This document shows, piece by piece, positions 43,569 to 52,010 of a stretch of DNA of 64,000 bases (positions within the stretch are counted from its first letter, which is position 1; the number at the start of each line of letters is the position of its first letter). A model generated the notes under the pieces. The model was not told where the DNA came from and did not search any database. It saw only the letters and a list, made by a program, of their open reading frames with translations. This stretch comes from Nocardioides sp. 1609. GTDB taxonomy: Bacteria > Actinomycetota > Actinomycetes > Propionibacteriales > Nocardioidaceae. The DNA lies in the NCBI RefSeq assembly GCF_004522105.1, contig NZ_SPUJ01000005.1:1-64000 (forward strand). Reading direction: 5' to 3'. The position numbers were made by a program, and so were the translations under genes.

Positions 43569-43584
43569 TATTCCACGTGGAATA
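43569..43584. promoter_or_regulatory. 16-bp perfect palindrome, PadR operator candidate
   Basis: TATTCCACGTGGAATA is perfectly symmetrical and AT-rich in a GC-rich region, 28 bp upstream of the padR start. It overlaps TATATT/TAAT sequences that can act as -10 elements. PadR repressors bind such dyads in their own promoters. Confidence 0.75.
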
Positions 43585-43754
43585 TATGGCGGCGCACGGT
43601 CTCGGTCAACTCGGGACGGGTCGTCCACGGAGCGTCCCGACCCCGGCCCACGCCGGCCGCGGGCCGGCCGCCGGGCGGCTCGACCGCGTCGCCGACGGAC
43701 TGTCGGTGGTCGTGGCTAGCGTCCGCAACCCAGGACGACAGAGCGGAGCGTGCG

Positions 43755-44984
43755 GTGACGGACATGGACCTGACGGCGGCAACCGAGGCGGCGTGGACGG
43801 CGTTCCGTGGTCGGGTGGCCGACCACGTGGCGGCGATGGCCGACGGCGACCTGCTCGTCGTGGCACCGGCCGACCTGCTCGACGACGGCGACGACGACGA
43901 CGACGGCGGCGGCGCGGCGGCCGTCGCCGTGCAGGTCCGCGCGTTCGGCGGGGGCCTCGTGCGGCTCGACTGGGAGGCGCCCCTCGACCAGGTCGGGTGG
44001 GAGGACGTCCACCACACCGCCGAGCGCCGCGAGGCCGACCGGGTCGCGGTCCTGCTGGTCCGCACCCTGCGAGAGGTTCACGGCGTCCCGCACCCGGCGT
44101 TCCTCACGGCCGGCGGGCTCGAGGTCGACCCGGACGTCGTCGCGTGGCCGGGCGCCGTCCCCGCCGACCCCGTCCCGGACGGCGACGTGATCGAGGTGCC
44201 CCGCGACCGTGAGCACCTGCAGCGGCTCGTCGACGCCGCGATGCAGGTGGTCTTCCCCGACCTCAGGCACGACGCCGACGGCGACATCCCGGTCCGCGAC
44301 GGCGAGAGCGCCCTCTACGTCCGGGTCCTGCCCGACCGCCCGGTCGTCGAGCTGTACGCCGAGCTCGTCGTCGACCCGGTCGACGCCGACCGGCTGTCGC
44401 TGGAGGCCGGGCTGCTCAACGCCGCCCACCCGACCTGGAAGTTCGTGCACCGCGAGACGACCGTCGTCATGACCCACCAGGTCGTGGCGGTCCCCTTCGT
44501 CGCCAGCCAGCTGCGGGTGCTGGTCGACCTCTTCCTCGACGACCTCGACCGGCTCTCCGGCGAGCTCGTCGCCCGCGTCGGCGGACGCCGGTTCCTCCAG
44601 CCGGCCCCGCCGCCGGGTCGACCGGTCGGCCCGGCCGGCGACCACCCGGCCGACCCGGACTCCGGCGCCGACCTCGTGCTGACCGGGCTCCTCGAGCTGT
44701 GCCACATGGGTCGTCCCCGGGCCGCCACCGTCGCGGGTCTCTTCGACCACGACCGGCTGGAGCTCATCCGACAGATCGTGCGGGTCCGCAGCGGTCAGCA
44801 CGACTGCGGCGGCCTCGACCAGGACGTCGTCCTCACCGCGCTGCGCCAGGCGTTGCGGCTGGTCTCCGACGGGCAGGTCGAGCAGCCGACGGCGTTGGCG
44901 CCGCGGCCGCGGTCGGTGCAGGCCTCGCTGCTCGCCGACGCCGATCTCGGCGAGGACGCCCTCGACCTCGGCTGGAGCGCCTGA
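43755..44984 (+). CDS. YbjN-like / T3SS chaperone-like domain protein
   Basis: A 409-residue acidic cytosolic protein. The region about 145-270 (HLQRLVDAAMQVVFPDLRHDADGDIPVRDGESALYVRVL...VVELYAELVVD) resembles the YbjN/CesT-type peptide-binding fold. An Asp/Gly-rich run (DDGDDDDDGGG) is at about 45-55. The C-terminal ~110 residues are helical and unassigned. The GTG at 43755 has a GGAG 6 nt upstream; ATG 43764 is the alternative. Function unknown. Confidence 0.75.
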   Translation: MTDMDLTAATEAAWTAFRGRVADHVAAMADGDLLVVAPADLLDDGDDDDDGGGAAAVAVQVRAFGGGLVRLDWEAPLDQVGWEDVHHTAERREADRVAVLLVRTLREVHGVPHPAFLTAGGLEVDPDVVAWPGAVPADPVPDGDVIEVPRDREHLQRLVDAAMQVVFPDLRHDADGDIPVRDGESALYVRVLPDRPVVELYAELVVDPVDADRLSLEAGLLNAAHPTWKFVHRETTVVMTHQVVAVPFVASQLRVLVDLFLDDLDRLSGELVARVGGRRFLQPAPPPGRPVGPAGDHPADPDSGADLVLTGLLELCHMGRPRAATVAGLFDHDRLELIRQIVRVRSGQHDCGGLDQDVVLTALRQALRLVSDGQVEQPTALAPRPRSVQASLLADADLGEDALDLGWSA

Positions 44985-45011
44985 CGGCGCTCCGGCCGGG
45001 CCGGTCCCGGC

Positions 45012-45689
45012 TCAGTGCTGCTGCGACTTCGGGGCCGCCGGCTTCGCGGGCGGGGTGAAGCCGGAGCCGCTCGGCACGAACAGCACCGAGATCTCCCGGC
45101 CGAGGACGAAGTTGCCGCCGGCGAGGTTCCGAGCCGTCAGCGCCACCGTGTGGTTGCCCGCGGTCACCGGGACCACGGCCGTCGCCGACCCCGACTCGTC
45201 GTTGCCGGCCGTCTCGTTGTCGTAGTCGAGGATGTGCAGGCCGTTGCTCAGCTGGCTGCCGTCGAGCGCGAGGCCGTACTGCATCCGGCCGGCGCCGGCG
45301 ACGGTGATGTCGTCCTCGGACGAGACGGTGCCGGTGATGTAGAGGACGCCCGACGTCGGCGCGCTGACCGCCGTCGACACGATCGGGGTGAGCACCCCGG
45401 TCGTGAAGTTGTCGATGCTGGCCGACTCCGCGTCCCCGAACGCCGCGACCTGGCCGGACTTGAGGACGCCCTGGAGCGACTTCTCCTTGATGTCGCTGCC
45501 GCTCAGCGAGTCCTTCTTGATGTCCTTGCCGGTCAGCGAGGAGTTCTTGACGTCCTTGCCGGTGATCAGCTTCGCGGCCTCGCTCGGCACGCCGAGCGAG
45601 ACGCTCAGCGCGGCGACGCCGCACACGAGGCCGAGGCCGCCGGCGGTGAGGCGGCGGCGTCGGGGGTGGGTGGTGGTGCTCGTGGTCAT
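45012..45689 (-). CDS. Secreted protein with GKDIKxxSL repeats
   Basis: A 225-residue exported protein. The signal peptide covers about residues 1-38 (RRRR, then hydrophobic run, ending SEAA). It is followed by at least three copies of an S/T-G-KDIK-x-x-SL motif (LTGKDVKNSSLTGKDIKKDSLSGSDIKEKSL), often found in secreted actinobacterial proteins of unknown role. The rest is a beta-rich domain ending in a Pro/Lys tail. No catalytic motif is visible. Confidence 0.8.
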   Translation of the reverse strand: MTTSTTTHPRRRRLTAGGLGLVCGVAALSVSLGVPSEAAKLITGKDVKNSSLTGKDIKKDSLSGSDIKEKSLQGVLKSGQVAAFGDAESASIDNFTTGVLTPIVSTAVSAPTSGVLYITGTVSSEDDITVAGAGRMQYGLALDGSQLSNGLHILDYDNETAGNDESGSATAVVPVTAGNHTVALTARNLAGGNFVLGREISVLFVPSGSGFTPPAKPAAPKSQQH

Positions 45690-45863
45690 GGTGCCTCCCA
45701 GGTCCGTGCGTGGGCGGTGCGCCCGCGTCATGTCCTTCAGAGGCCACGTCCGGCCCGGTTGATACGACGGACCTGGTCTGCACCGGTGCTCAACCCGGGC
45801 CCACCCGCCGCCGATGACTCCTGCGACCACCCCGGCCGGGGTGGCGGGGGAGGACGGCACGAC

Positions 45864-46853
45864 ATGGCGGGAGAGCCGGCGGAGGCGGTGGCCACGCGGC
45901 AGCGGCAGAAGGCGGCCCGGCCGGAGCGCCCGGCCGGCGGACGCGGCGCCGAGGGCGATCGGGTGACCGAGGCCGCGCTCGGTGGGCTCGGGCCGGAGTG
46001 GTCGGCGCACCACGACCTGACCTGGCCCGGCCGGACCGGCGCCCACCGCGTCCACGTCGTCGTCGGGCCGCCCGGCGTGTTCGTCGTCGAACCACAGGCG
46101 TGGAGCGGGCGGGTGACGACGGCCGGCGGCGTGCTGCGCCAGAACGGCCTGCGCCGCGACGACTCCGTCGCCGCCGTCAAGGACGCCGCCCGCGCCGTCG
46201 GCGAGGTCACCGGCACCGCCGCGATCCCCCTCCTCTGCCTCAGCGGGGCGGTGACCGGCCGGATCCTCGACGGGGTCGTCGTCACCTCCGCTGCGGACGT
46301 CGTCCGGACCCTCTCGACGTTCGGTCCCTCGCTCGACGACACGCGGCGCGAGGACGCCCGGAGGCGGCTCGAGGAGGCCGTGGCCGCGGGGTCGCCGGTC
46401 CGACGTCCGCAGGTGACGGCGCCGCCCGATCCCGCGCCGCTCGCACCACCCGCCCCGCTGGTGCCACTCTCGCCACTCCCGCCACTCCCGCCGGTCCCGC
46501 CGGTCCCGCGCGTGCGCAGCGCAGCTCTCGTGCCGGCCGCCCGGCTGCGGCGCTCGAGCCTGCCGGTCGGCTCGTCGAGCAGCACGCGGGGCGCGACGCG
46601 GCGGATCCTGCCGCGGGTCCTGGGCGGTGTGCTGGCCGTCGCGATGTTCGGGATCCTGGTGGTCCCCGGCCCGCGCGACTGGGTCTCCGACCGGATCTAC
46701 GACATGGTCGCGCCCGACCTCCCGCCCGCGCCCGACCCCGTCGAGAGGCCCGCCCGGCAGGGCACGAAGGCCTCGAATGCCACGACGTCGAGGCAGCAGG
46801 CTCGGCAGGCGGCTCGTCGGGCCGGGAGGACGGACGGGGGCGTGGCACCGTAG
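45864..46853 (+). CDS. NERD (nuclease-related) domain membrane protein
   Basis: A 329-residue protein. The N-terminal region (about 30-150) resembles a NERD domain: GDRVTEAALGGLGPEWSAHHDLTWPG and VVVGPPGVFVVEPQAWSGRV. A Pro-rich linker (PLAPPAPLVPLSPLPPLPPVPPV) leads to one membrane helix at about 252-272 and a charged tail. NERD domains may be nucleases, but the catalytic acidic residues are not clear here. The ATG at 45864 is chosen for its nearby AGGA. Confidence 0.72.
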   Translation: MAGEPAEAVATRQRQKAARPERPAGGRGAEGDRVTEAALGGLGPEWSAHHDLTWPGRTGAHRVHVVVGPPGVFVVEPQAWSGRVTTAGGVLRQNGLRRDDSVAAVKDAARAVGEVTGTAAIPLLCLSGAVTGRILDGVVVTSAADVVRTLSTFGPSLDDTRREDARRRLEEAVAAGSPVRRPQVTAPPDPAPLAPPAPLVPLSPLPPLPPVPPVPRVRSAALVPAARLRRSSLPVGSSSSTRGATRRILPRVLGGVLAVAMFGILVVPGPRDWVSDRIYDMVAPDLPPAPDPVERPARQGTKASNATTSRQQARQAARRAGRTDGGVAP

Positions 46854-46858
46854 GGAGG

Positions 46859-47194
46859 GTGCCCGACGACGTACGCACCGCCCTCGAGGCCGAACGCCGC
46901 CGTGCCGCCGACCGGCTCGCCCGGCTGCGCGGCGACTTCGACGAGGTGGTCGCGGCCTCGCGCGACACCAACGCCGACGACGAGCACGATCCCGAGGGCG
47001 CCACGATCGCCTTCGAGCGCTCCCAGATCGACACCCTGGTGCGGCAGGCCCGCGACCGGTTGGCCGAGGTCGACGCCGCCCTCGAGCGCCTGGCCGCGGG
47101 CCGGCACGGACGCTGCGAGGTCTGCGGCCGGCCGATCCCGGCCGAGCGGCTCGAGGTGCGGCCGACCGCGCGCACCTGCGTGGGCTGCGCCTGA
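46859..47194 (+). CDS. DksA/TraR-type zinc-finger protein
   Basis: A 111-residue protein with an N-terminal helical hairpin (VRTALEAERRRAADRLARLRGDFDEVVAAS...LVRQARDRLAEVDAALERL) and a C-terminal four-cysteine zinc finger (CEVCGRPIP...CVGC). The layout matches the DksA/TraR family, which can bind RNA polymerase through the secondary channel. The acidic tip DTNADDEHDPE is visible. The GTG start has an AGGGAGG directly before it. Confidence 0.88.
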   Translation: MPDDVRTALEAERRRAADRLARLRGDFDEVVAASRDTNADDEHDPEGATIAFERSQIDTLVRQARDRLAEVDAALERLAAGRHGRCEVCGRPIPAERLEVRPTARTCVGCA

Positions 47195-47215
47195 GGTCGG
47201 GACCCGCGCCCGGGC

Positions 47216-47839
47216 TCAGGGCACGCGCACCGCGATCTCGTCACCCAGGGCGGCGCCACCGAGCAGCTCGAGGTCGTCGCCCGACCAGAACCGGCCGGGG
47301 TCGTAGTAGTTGGTGGGACGGGCGTCGTCGAGCAGCCCCATCGCCTGGTACGTCGCCGCGACGACCTCCGCGCAGTAGGTCATCTCCACGCCGGCCTGGC
47401 GCCGGACCCGGCCGCGCGCCCACCGGCCGGCCAGCGCGGCCGTCGACGGGAACGGCGTCCCGTCGAGGCGGGCGACGGTGCGCAGCACCGCGGCCTCCTG
47501 CTCGGGCGTGACGACGGTGTCGAGCTGGCGGAGCCAGGCCTGCTGCTCGTAGCGGCCGCTCCACTGCACGACAGCCTCGCGCAGGTCGTGCAGCTGGACC
47601 CCGCGGTGCCGGGTGCCGGTCCACACGTCGGTGAGGCCCTTCCCGAGCTCGGCGTGCCACAGCAGCGGCGGCAGGTCGTCGACGACCACGGCCATGCCGA
47701 CGTGGTTGACGGGAGCGTTGGTGAACACCCGGATAGCGTGGTCGGCAGCGGAGCGTCCGCGGAAGAGCCAGAGATCGCCGGTCCGGGTGAGGTCGACGGC
47801 CTCGTCGAGGCCGAGGCTGGTGGACCTGCTGGTGGTCAT
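47216..47839 (-). CDS. YiiX-like permuted papain-fold hypothetical protein
   Basis: A 207-residue protein. The NHVGMAVVV histidine strand in the first half and the MTYCAEVVAATYQAMGL cysteine helix in the second half give the His-then-Cys order of YiiX/permuted NlpC-P60-like enzymes. No signal peptide is evident. It is divergent from a tiny membrane protein gene, separated by 18 bp. Amidase or acyltransferase activity is only inferred. Confidence 0.65.
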   Translation of the reverse strand: MTTSRSTSLGLDEAVDLTRTGDLWLFRGRSAADHAIRVFTNAPVNHVGMAVVVDDLPPLLWHAELGKGLTDVWTGTRHRGVQLHDLREAVVQWSGRYEQQAWLRQLDTVVTPEQEAAVLRTVARLDGTPFPSTAALAGRWARGRVRRQAGVEMTYCAEVVAATYQAMGLLDDARPTNYYDPGRFWSGDDLELLGGAALGDEIAVRVP

Positions 47840-47857
47840 GGGGAGGAAGTCTTGCGC

Positions 47858-48046
47858 ATGAAGCTCTGGAAGTGGTTGGGACTGGCCGGCGTCGCCGGGG
47901 TCGCGGCGACCGGTGCGGTGATCGCGCGCGACCAGCGTCGGCGCGCGCAGGTGACCCCGGAGGAGGTGCGTGACCGGCTGCACGAGCGGCTCGCCGAGTC
48001 CGACGGTCCCGCAACCCCGGACCACGGGTCGGAGGCCACGTCCTGA
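47858..48046 (+). CDS. Small single-pass membrane protein
   Basis: A 62-residue protein with one N-terminal membrane helix (WKWLGLAGVAGVAATGAVIA) and a basic, then acidic, cytoplasmic tail. A GGGGAGGA lies upstream. Its stop codon shares a base with the ATG of the hydrolase gene (TGATG), so the two are coupled. Function unknown. Confidence 0.7.
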   Translation: MKLWKWLGLAGVAGVAATGAVIARDQRRRAQVTPEEVRDRLHERLAESDGPATPDHGSEATS

Positions 48047-48717
48047 TGGCGGGTCCCCGCCTGGTCGACGTCCGGACGCCGCGTTCGCCCACCGCCGCCG
48101 TCGTGGTGCTGCACGGGGGAGCGCGACGGCGGGAGCGGGCGGTGGTGAGCCCCACGCAGCTGTCGGTCGTGCGGATGATCCCGGTCGCCCGCGCGATCGG
48201 GCGGGCCGGCGGTGGCCGCCTGGCCGTCGTCCGGCTGCTGAACTCCTACCGCGGCTGGGACGACGAGCGCACGCCCCTCGACGACGCCACCTGGGCCGTC
48301 GACCAGGTGCGCGAGCGGTACGGCGACGTGCCGGTCGCGCTGGTCGGGCACTCCCTCGGTGGGCGGGCCGCGATCCTGGCGGCCGGTCACGACGCCGTCC
48401 GCACCGTCGTCGCGCTCAACCCGTGGGTCTACCCCAGCGACGGCGTGGCCCTGCCGGGGCGCCGCGTGCTGATCGTGCACGGCGACGCGGACCGGGTCGC
48501 GCCGATCGCGCGGGCCCGGGCGGTCGCCGAGCGGTTGAGCGGCTCCGCCGACGTCCGGTTCGAGGTGGTGCCCGACGGCAAGCACGCGATGCTGCGCCAC
48601 GGTCGGGTCTTCGAGCGGGCGGCGTCCGACTTCGTGGTCGAGACGCTGCTCGACCCGCGGGTCGACCGGCCCGCCGGCGAGACCTCGGTCGACGGAGCTG
48701 TCGGCGGCGACGTCTAG
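48046..48717 (+). CDS. Alpha/beta hydrolase
   Basis: A 223-residue cytosolic hydrolase. The nucleophile elbow GHSLGG contains Ser103; the Asp is in VHGDADRV and the His in DGKHAML. The first strand motif VVVLHGG is also present. It may act as a lipase, esterase or dienelactone-hydrolase-like enzyme; substrate unknown. It is coupled to the preceding small membrane gene. Confidence 0.88.
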   Translation: MAGPRLVDVRTPRSPTAAVVVLHGGARRRERAVVSPTQLSVVRMIPVARAIGRAGGGRLAVVRLLNSYRGWDDERTPLDDATWAVDQVRERYGDVPVALVGHSLGGRAAILAAGHDAVRTVVALNPWVYPSDGVALPGRRVLIVHGDADRVAPIARARAVAERLSGSADVRFEVVPDGKHAMLRHGRVFERAASDFVVETLLDPRVDRPAGETSVDGAVGGDV

Positions 48718-48727
48718 CGTTGGCGGC

Positions 48728-49393
48728 ATGGACCTGGGGGACGCCTTCGCGATGGCCGAGGACCTCCTCGAGCACCACGGCCTCCGCGACTGGACCGTCG
48801 AGCTCGACGGCGCCAAGCGGCGCGCCGGCATCTGCCGGTTCGGTCCGCAGGTCCTCGGTCTCAGCGCACCGCTGACCACGCTGCACTCCGAGGCCGAGGT
48901 CCGCGACACGATCCTGCACGAGATCGCCCACGCCCTGGCCGGTCCCGCGCACGGCCACGACGCCACCTGGCGCGAGGTCGCGCGGAGGATCGGCAGCAGC
49001 GGGGAGCGGTGCGTCTCGCCGGAGTCGCCGCGGGTCGAGCCGCCGTGGCTGGGCGTGTGCCCCGCCGGGCACACCACCGGACGGCACCGTCGTCCCGAGC
49101 GGGTGATGACGTGCGCCCAGTGCTCGCGCGCCTTCGACCTCGCGCACCTGATCACGTGGACCCACCACGGCCGGCCCGCCGAGCCGCACCCCAACTACGA
49201 CGCCGAGCTCGCCCGGCTGCGCGCCGGACGCCGCCTCCAGCTGCTGCGTCCGGGCACCCGCGCCCGCGTGATCGCGCCCGGCGAGCACCACGGCCGGGTC
49301 GGCAAGGTGGTCAAGCTCGGCCGCACCAGCTACCACCTCCGGGCCGGGAGCACCGTGCTCCGGGTGCCGTTCGCCCACGTCGAGCGCGCCTGA
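48728..49393 (+). CDS. SprT-like zinc metalloprotease family protein
   Basis: A 221-residue protein with the SprT HExxH zinc site (HEIAH, His64-His68) in VRDTILHEIAHALAGPAHGHDATW. A further Cys-rich segment (CPAGHT...CAQC) may form a zinc ribbon. The C-terminal ~60 residues look like an SH3-like/KOW beta barrel (GTRARVIAPGEHHGRVGKVVKLGRTSYHLR). SprT proteins process DNA-protein crosslinks or unknown targets. Confidence 0.83.
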   Translation: MDLGDAFAMAEDLLEHHGLRDWTVELDGAKRRAGICRFGPQVLGLSAPLTTLHSEAEVRDTILHEIAHALAGPAHGHDATWREVARRIGSSGERCVSPESPRVEPPWLGVCPAGHTTGRHRRPERVMTCAQCSRAFDLAHLITWTHHGRPAEPHPNYDAELARLRAGRRLQLLRPGTRARVIAPGEHHGRVGKVVKLGRTSYHLRAGSTVLRVPFAHVERA

Positions 49394-49424
49394 CCTGCGG
49401 CCGACCCGGTCCTACGATGACGCC

Positions 49425-50132
49425 ATGACGGGCGAGGAGCAGTGGCCGGTGTACGACCTCGGCGGCGGGCCGCGGACGCCCGAGGAGCGCACGGTCGTCC
49501 GCCGGCGCGCGCCGTTGCTCGCGATCGTCGTCGCCGCGTGCGTCCTGGCCGGCGCCGGCGCGGCCGGGACCGCACTGCTCGGCGACGAGCCGGGCGACCC
49601 GCCCGCCGCGGGCGTCGACGTGGGCGCCCCGGTCGACGAGCCGGTCGACGAGCCGGCGCCCCAGCAGCCGGTCGAGCAGTCCGAGCCGGCACCCGTCGAC
49701 GTCCTCACCGCCCGGGGCTACCGGGCGCTGCTGGCGGCGCTGGAGGAGCGGACGGGGTCGACCGAGGTCTTCTCGGTCTCGCTGCACGGGGCCCACGCCT
49801 TCCTCGAGGTGCCGGTCGACGCGACCACCCGGCGGCAGGTCCGGATCGGCTGGCACGGCGAGTTCGACGAGCCCGGCGACAAGGGCACCTCCACCCGCTA
49901 CGACCGGATCGACCTCGCCGACGTCGACCCCGCGGTCTTCGTCCGGATGGGCCGGCAGGCTCTCGGCGCGGTCGAGGACGCGAAGCTCACCCACGTGATC
50001 ATCGACGGCCCGCCGACCAGCGGCCCCGACGACGGCACCCGGGTGCGGGTCTACGTCAGCAACGACTACGACGAGGGCGGCTACCTCGGCGCGACCGCCG
50101 ACGGCATCGTCACGCGGCGCTACCTCGACTGA
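49425..50132 (+). CDS. Membrane-anchored hypothetical protein
   Basis: A 235-residue protein with a short cytoplasmic tail, one membrane helix at about 30-50, a Pro/Glu/Asp-rich linker (VDEPVDEPAPQQPVEQSEPAP), and a C-terminal extracytoplasmic alpha/beta domain (about 90-235). No motif is recognised. The gene stands alone between the SprT-like gene and the paralogue of the 36514 gene. Confidence 0.72.
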   Translation: MTGEEQWPVYDLGGGPRTPEERTVVRRRAPLLAIVVAACVLAGAGAAGTALLGDEPGDPPAAGVDVGAPVDEPVDEPAPQQPVEQSEPAPVDVLTARGYRALLAALEERTGSTEVFSVSLHGAHAFLEVPVDATTRRQVRIGWHGEFDEPGDKGTSTRYDRIDLADVDPAVFVRMGRQALGAVEDAKLTHVIIDGPPTSGPDDGTRVRVYVSNDYDEGGYLGATADGIVTRRYLD

Positions 50133-50335
50133 TCCGCCGGTCGACCCACGGGCGCGAGGAGTCGCCGGGCGGGCGCCGCCGGGCGACCGGGGACCACGGT
50201 CGAGACCCGGTGCATGCCGGCCGGGGGTCGCGGGTACGACCCAGGCGCGGAACGCGGGAACTCGCTGTCCGCGCGGGACCCGGAGCGTGGTTGCAGACCA
50301 CCTCATCGACGCCCGTCTCGCCCAGGGAGGCCCGG

Positions 50336-50836
50336 ATGAACGACGCACCGCCCCACCTCCTCATCCACCCGCCGCTCGAGCGCCACGAGGTCGCCTTCCT
50401 CGCCGCGTTCGGGAGCGAGGGTGCCCTGCGGCGGCTCTGGCCGGGCCAGCCGTCGCCGAGGTCGCCGTGGCGGCCCAGCACCGACGGACGCCGGCTCGAC
50501 CTCGACCCGACGCGCGCCGTCGCGGCCCCGCACGACGTCACGCCGTGGCTGCGCTTCCTGTCCCGCACCTTCCTGGCGCCGAGCTCGGCCGCGGCCCTCG
50601 AGGCGGCGCTGGACGCCGGGCTGCGCGGCGGTCACCGGCTCGCCGGTCACGTCGAGGTCAGCGGACTCCTCGAGGTCGTCGTCGAGCGCAACCGGGTGAC
50701 CGAGCACGTGGTGCCCGACCGGGGAGCGTCGTTCGCAGCGTCGGGGGACGCCACGGTCGTCGACCTCGACTCGTGCCGGCTCAGGTCACGGAACCGTAGA
50801 CCCCGACGGTCCGCTCCGCGATCGCGTCCCAGCTGA
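50336..50836 (+). CDS. Hypothetical protein, paralogue of the 36514 gene
   Basis: A 166-residue protein. IHPPLERHEVAFLAAFGS, PGQPSPRSPW, PWLRFLSRTFLAP and LLEVVVERNRVTEHVV line up with IEIAPPLNNAETDYLTAF, PGNPC, WMRYLIQHFL and FAIEVRENRVTKRVM in the protein at 36514, so the two share one family. GGGAGG precedes the ATG at 50336. Its last 56 bp overlap glgA on the other strand. Function unknown. Confidence 0.7.
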   Translation: MNDAPPHLLIHPPLERHEVAFLAAFGSEGALRRLWPGQPSPRSPWRPSTDGRRLDLDPTRAVAAPHDVTPWLRFLSRTFLAPSSAAALEAALDAGLRGGHRLAGHVEVSGLLEVVVERNRVTEHVVPDRGASFAASGDATVVDLDSCRLRSRNRRPRRSAPRSRPS

Positions 50837-51968
50837 AGCTCTCGATCGCCCGCTGCCGTCCGGCGCGGCCGTAGGTCGCCGCCCGGTCGGGATCGGCGAC
50901 GAGCTCGTTGAGCGCGGCCGCGAAGTCGGCGACGTAGCGATCGGGGTCGAGCGGGGTGCCGGTGCCGTCGGCGGCCTGCTCGATCGGCACCAGGATCCCG
51001 GTCTCGCCGGGGACGACGACCTCGGGGATGCCGCCGGTCGCGGTCGCGACGACGGCGGTGTCGCACGCCATCGCCTCGAGGTTGACGATGCCGAGCGGCT
51101 CGTAGATCGACGGGCAGGCGAAGACGGTCGCGGCGGTGAGCAGCGCGACGACGTCGGCGCGGGGGAGCATCTCGCGGATCCACACCACGCCGGTGCGGGT
51201 GCGGGACAGGTCCTCGACCAGGCCCATCACCTCGGCCTCGATCTCCGGGGTGTCGGGTGCGCCCGCGCAGAGCACGAGCTGGACGTCGGGCGGCAGCTCG
51301 GCCGCGGCGCGCAGGAACAGCGGCAGCCCCTTCTGCCGGGTGATCCGGCCGACGAAGACCACCGACGGGCGGTCGGGATCGAGGCCGAGCTCGCGCACGC
51401 GGTCCGGGGCCGGGGCCGGGCGCCAGAGCTCGGTGTCGATGCCGTTGTGGACGACGTGCACCCGGGCCGGGTCGACGGCCGGGTAGGACGCGAGGACGTC
51501 GTCGCGCATCGCGGCCGAGACCGCGATGACGGCCGCCGCGCCCTCGTACGCCGTCCGCTCGACCCAGGAGGAGACGGCGTACCCGCCGCCGAGCTGCTCG
51601 GCCTTCCAGGGGCGCAGCGGCTCGAGGGAGTGCGCGGTCACGACGTGCGGGACGCCGTGCAGCAGGCCGGCGAGGTGGCCGGCCATGTTGGCGTACCAGG
51701 TGTGGGAGTGCACGAGGTCGGAGCCGGCGCAGGCGTCGGCGATGGTCAGGTCGACGCCGAGCGTGCGCAGCGCGCCGTTGGCGCCGGCCAGCTCGGCGAG
51801 GTCGGGGTGCGACGTCGTGCCGTCCTCGGAGCGTGGACCGTCGAAGGCGTGGACCCGCGTGTCGAGGCCGGGGAGCGCCCGCAGCGCCCGCACCAGCTCG
51901 GCCACGTGGACCCCGGCGCCGCCGTAGATCGAGGGGGGGTACTCCTTGCTCAGCACGTCGACCCGCAT
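50781..51968 (-). CDS. glgA: GlgA/GlgM-type glycogen synthase (GT4)
   Basis: A 395-residue GT4 glycosyltransferase. It opens with VLSKEYPPSIYGGAGVHV, the ADP-glucose-binding glycine loop, has HSHTWYANMAGHLAG, VGRITRQKGLPLFLRA, and the nucleotide-binding EPLGIVNLEAMAC, the typical E-x7-E region. Actinobacterial homologues (Rv1212c/GlgM) make maltose 1-phosphate or elongate glycogen from ADP-glucose. It lies near glgC, which makes the ADP-glucose. The 3' end overlaps the convergent hypothetical gene by 56 bp. Confidence 0.93.
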   Translation of the reverse strand: MRVDVLSKEYPPSIYGGAGVHVAELVRALRALPGLDTRVHAFDGPRSEDGTTSHPDLAELAGANGALRTLGVDLTIADACAGSDLVHSHTWYANMAGHLAGLLHGVPHVVTAHSLEPLRPWKAEQLGGGYAVSSWVERTAYEGAAAVIAVSAAMRDDVLASYPAVDPARVHVVHNGIDTELWRPAPAPDRVRELGLDPDRPSVVFVGRITRQKGLPLFLRAAAELPPDVQLVLCAGAPDTPEIEAEVMGLVEDLSRTRTGVVWIREMLPRADVVALLTAATVFACPSIYEPLGIVNLEAMACDTAVVATATGGIPEVVVPGETGILVPIEQAADGTGTPLDPDRYVADFAAALNELVADPDRAATYGRAGRQRAIESFSWDAIAERTVGVYGSVT

Positions 51969-52010
51969 GCGAGGAACCTATCCCTACTCCGGCCGCGGGC
52001 GGCACCGTGC

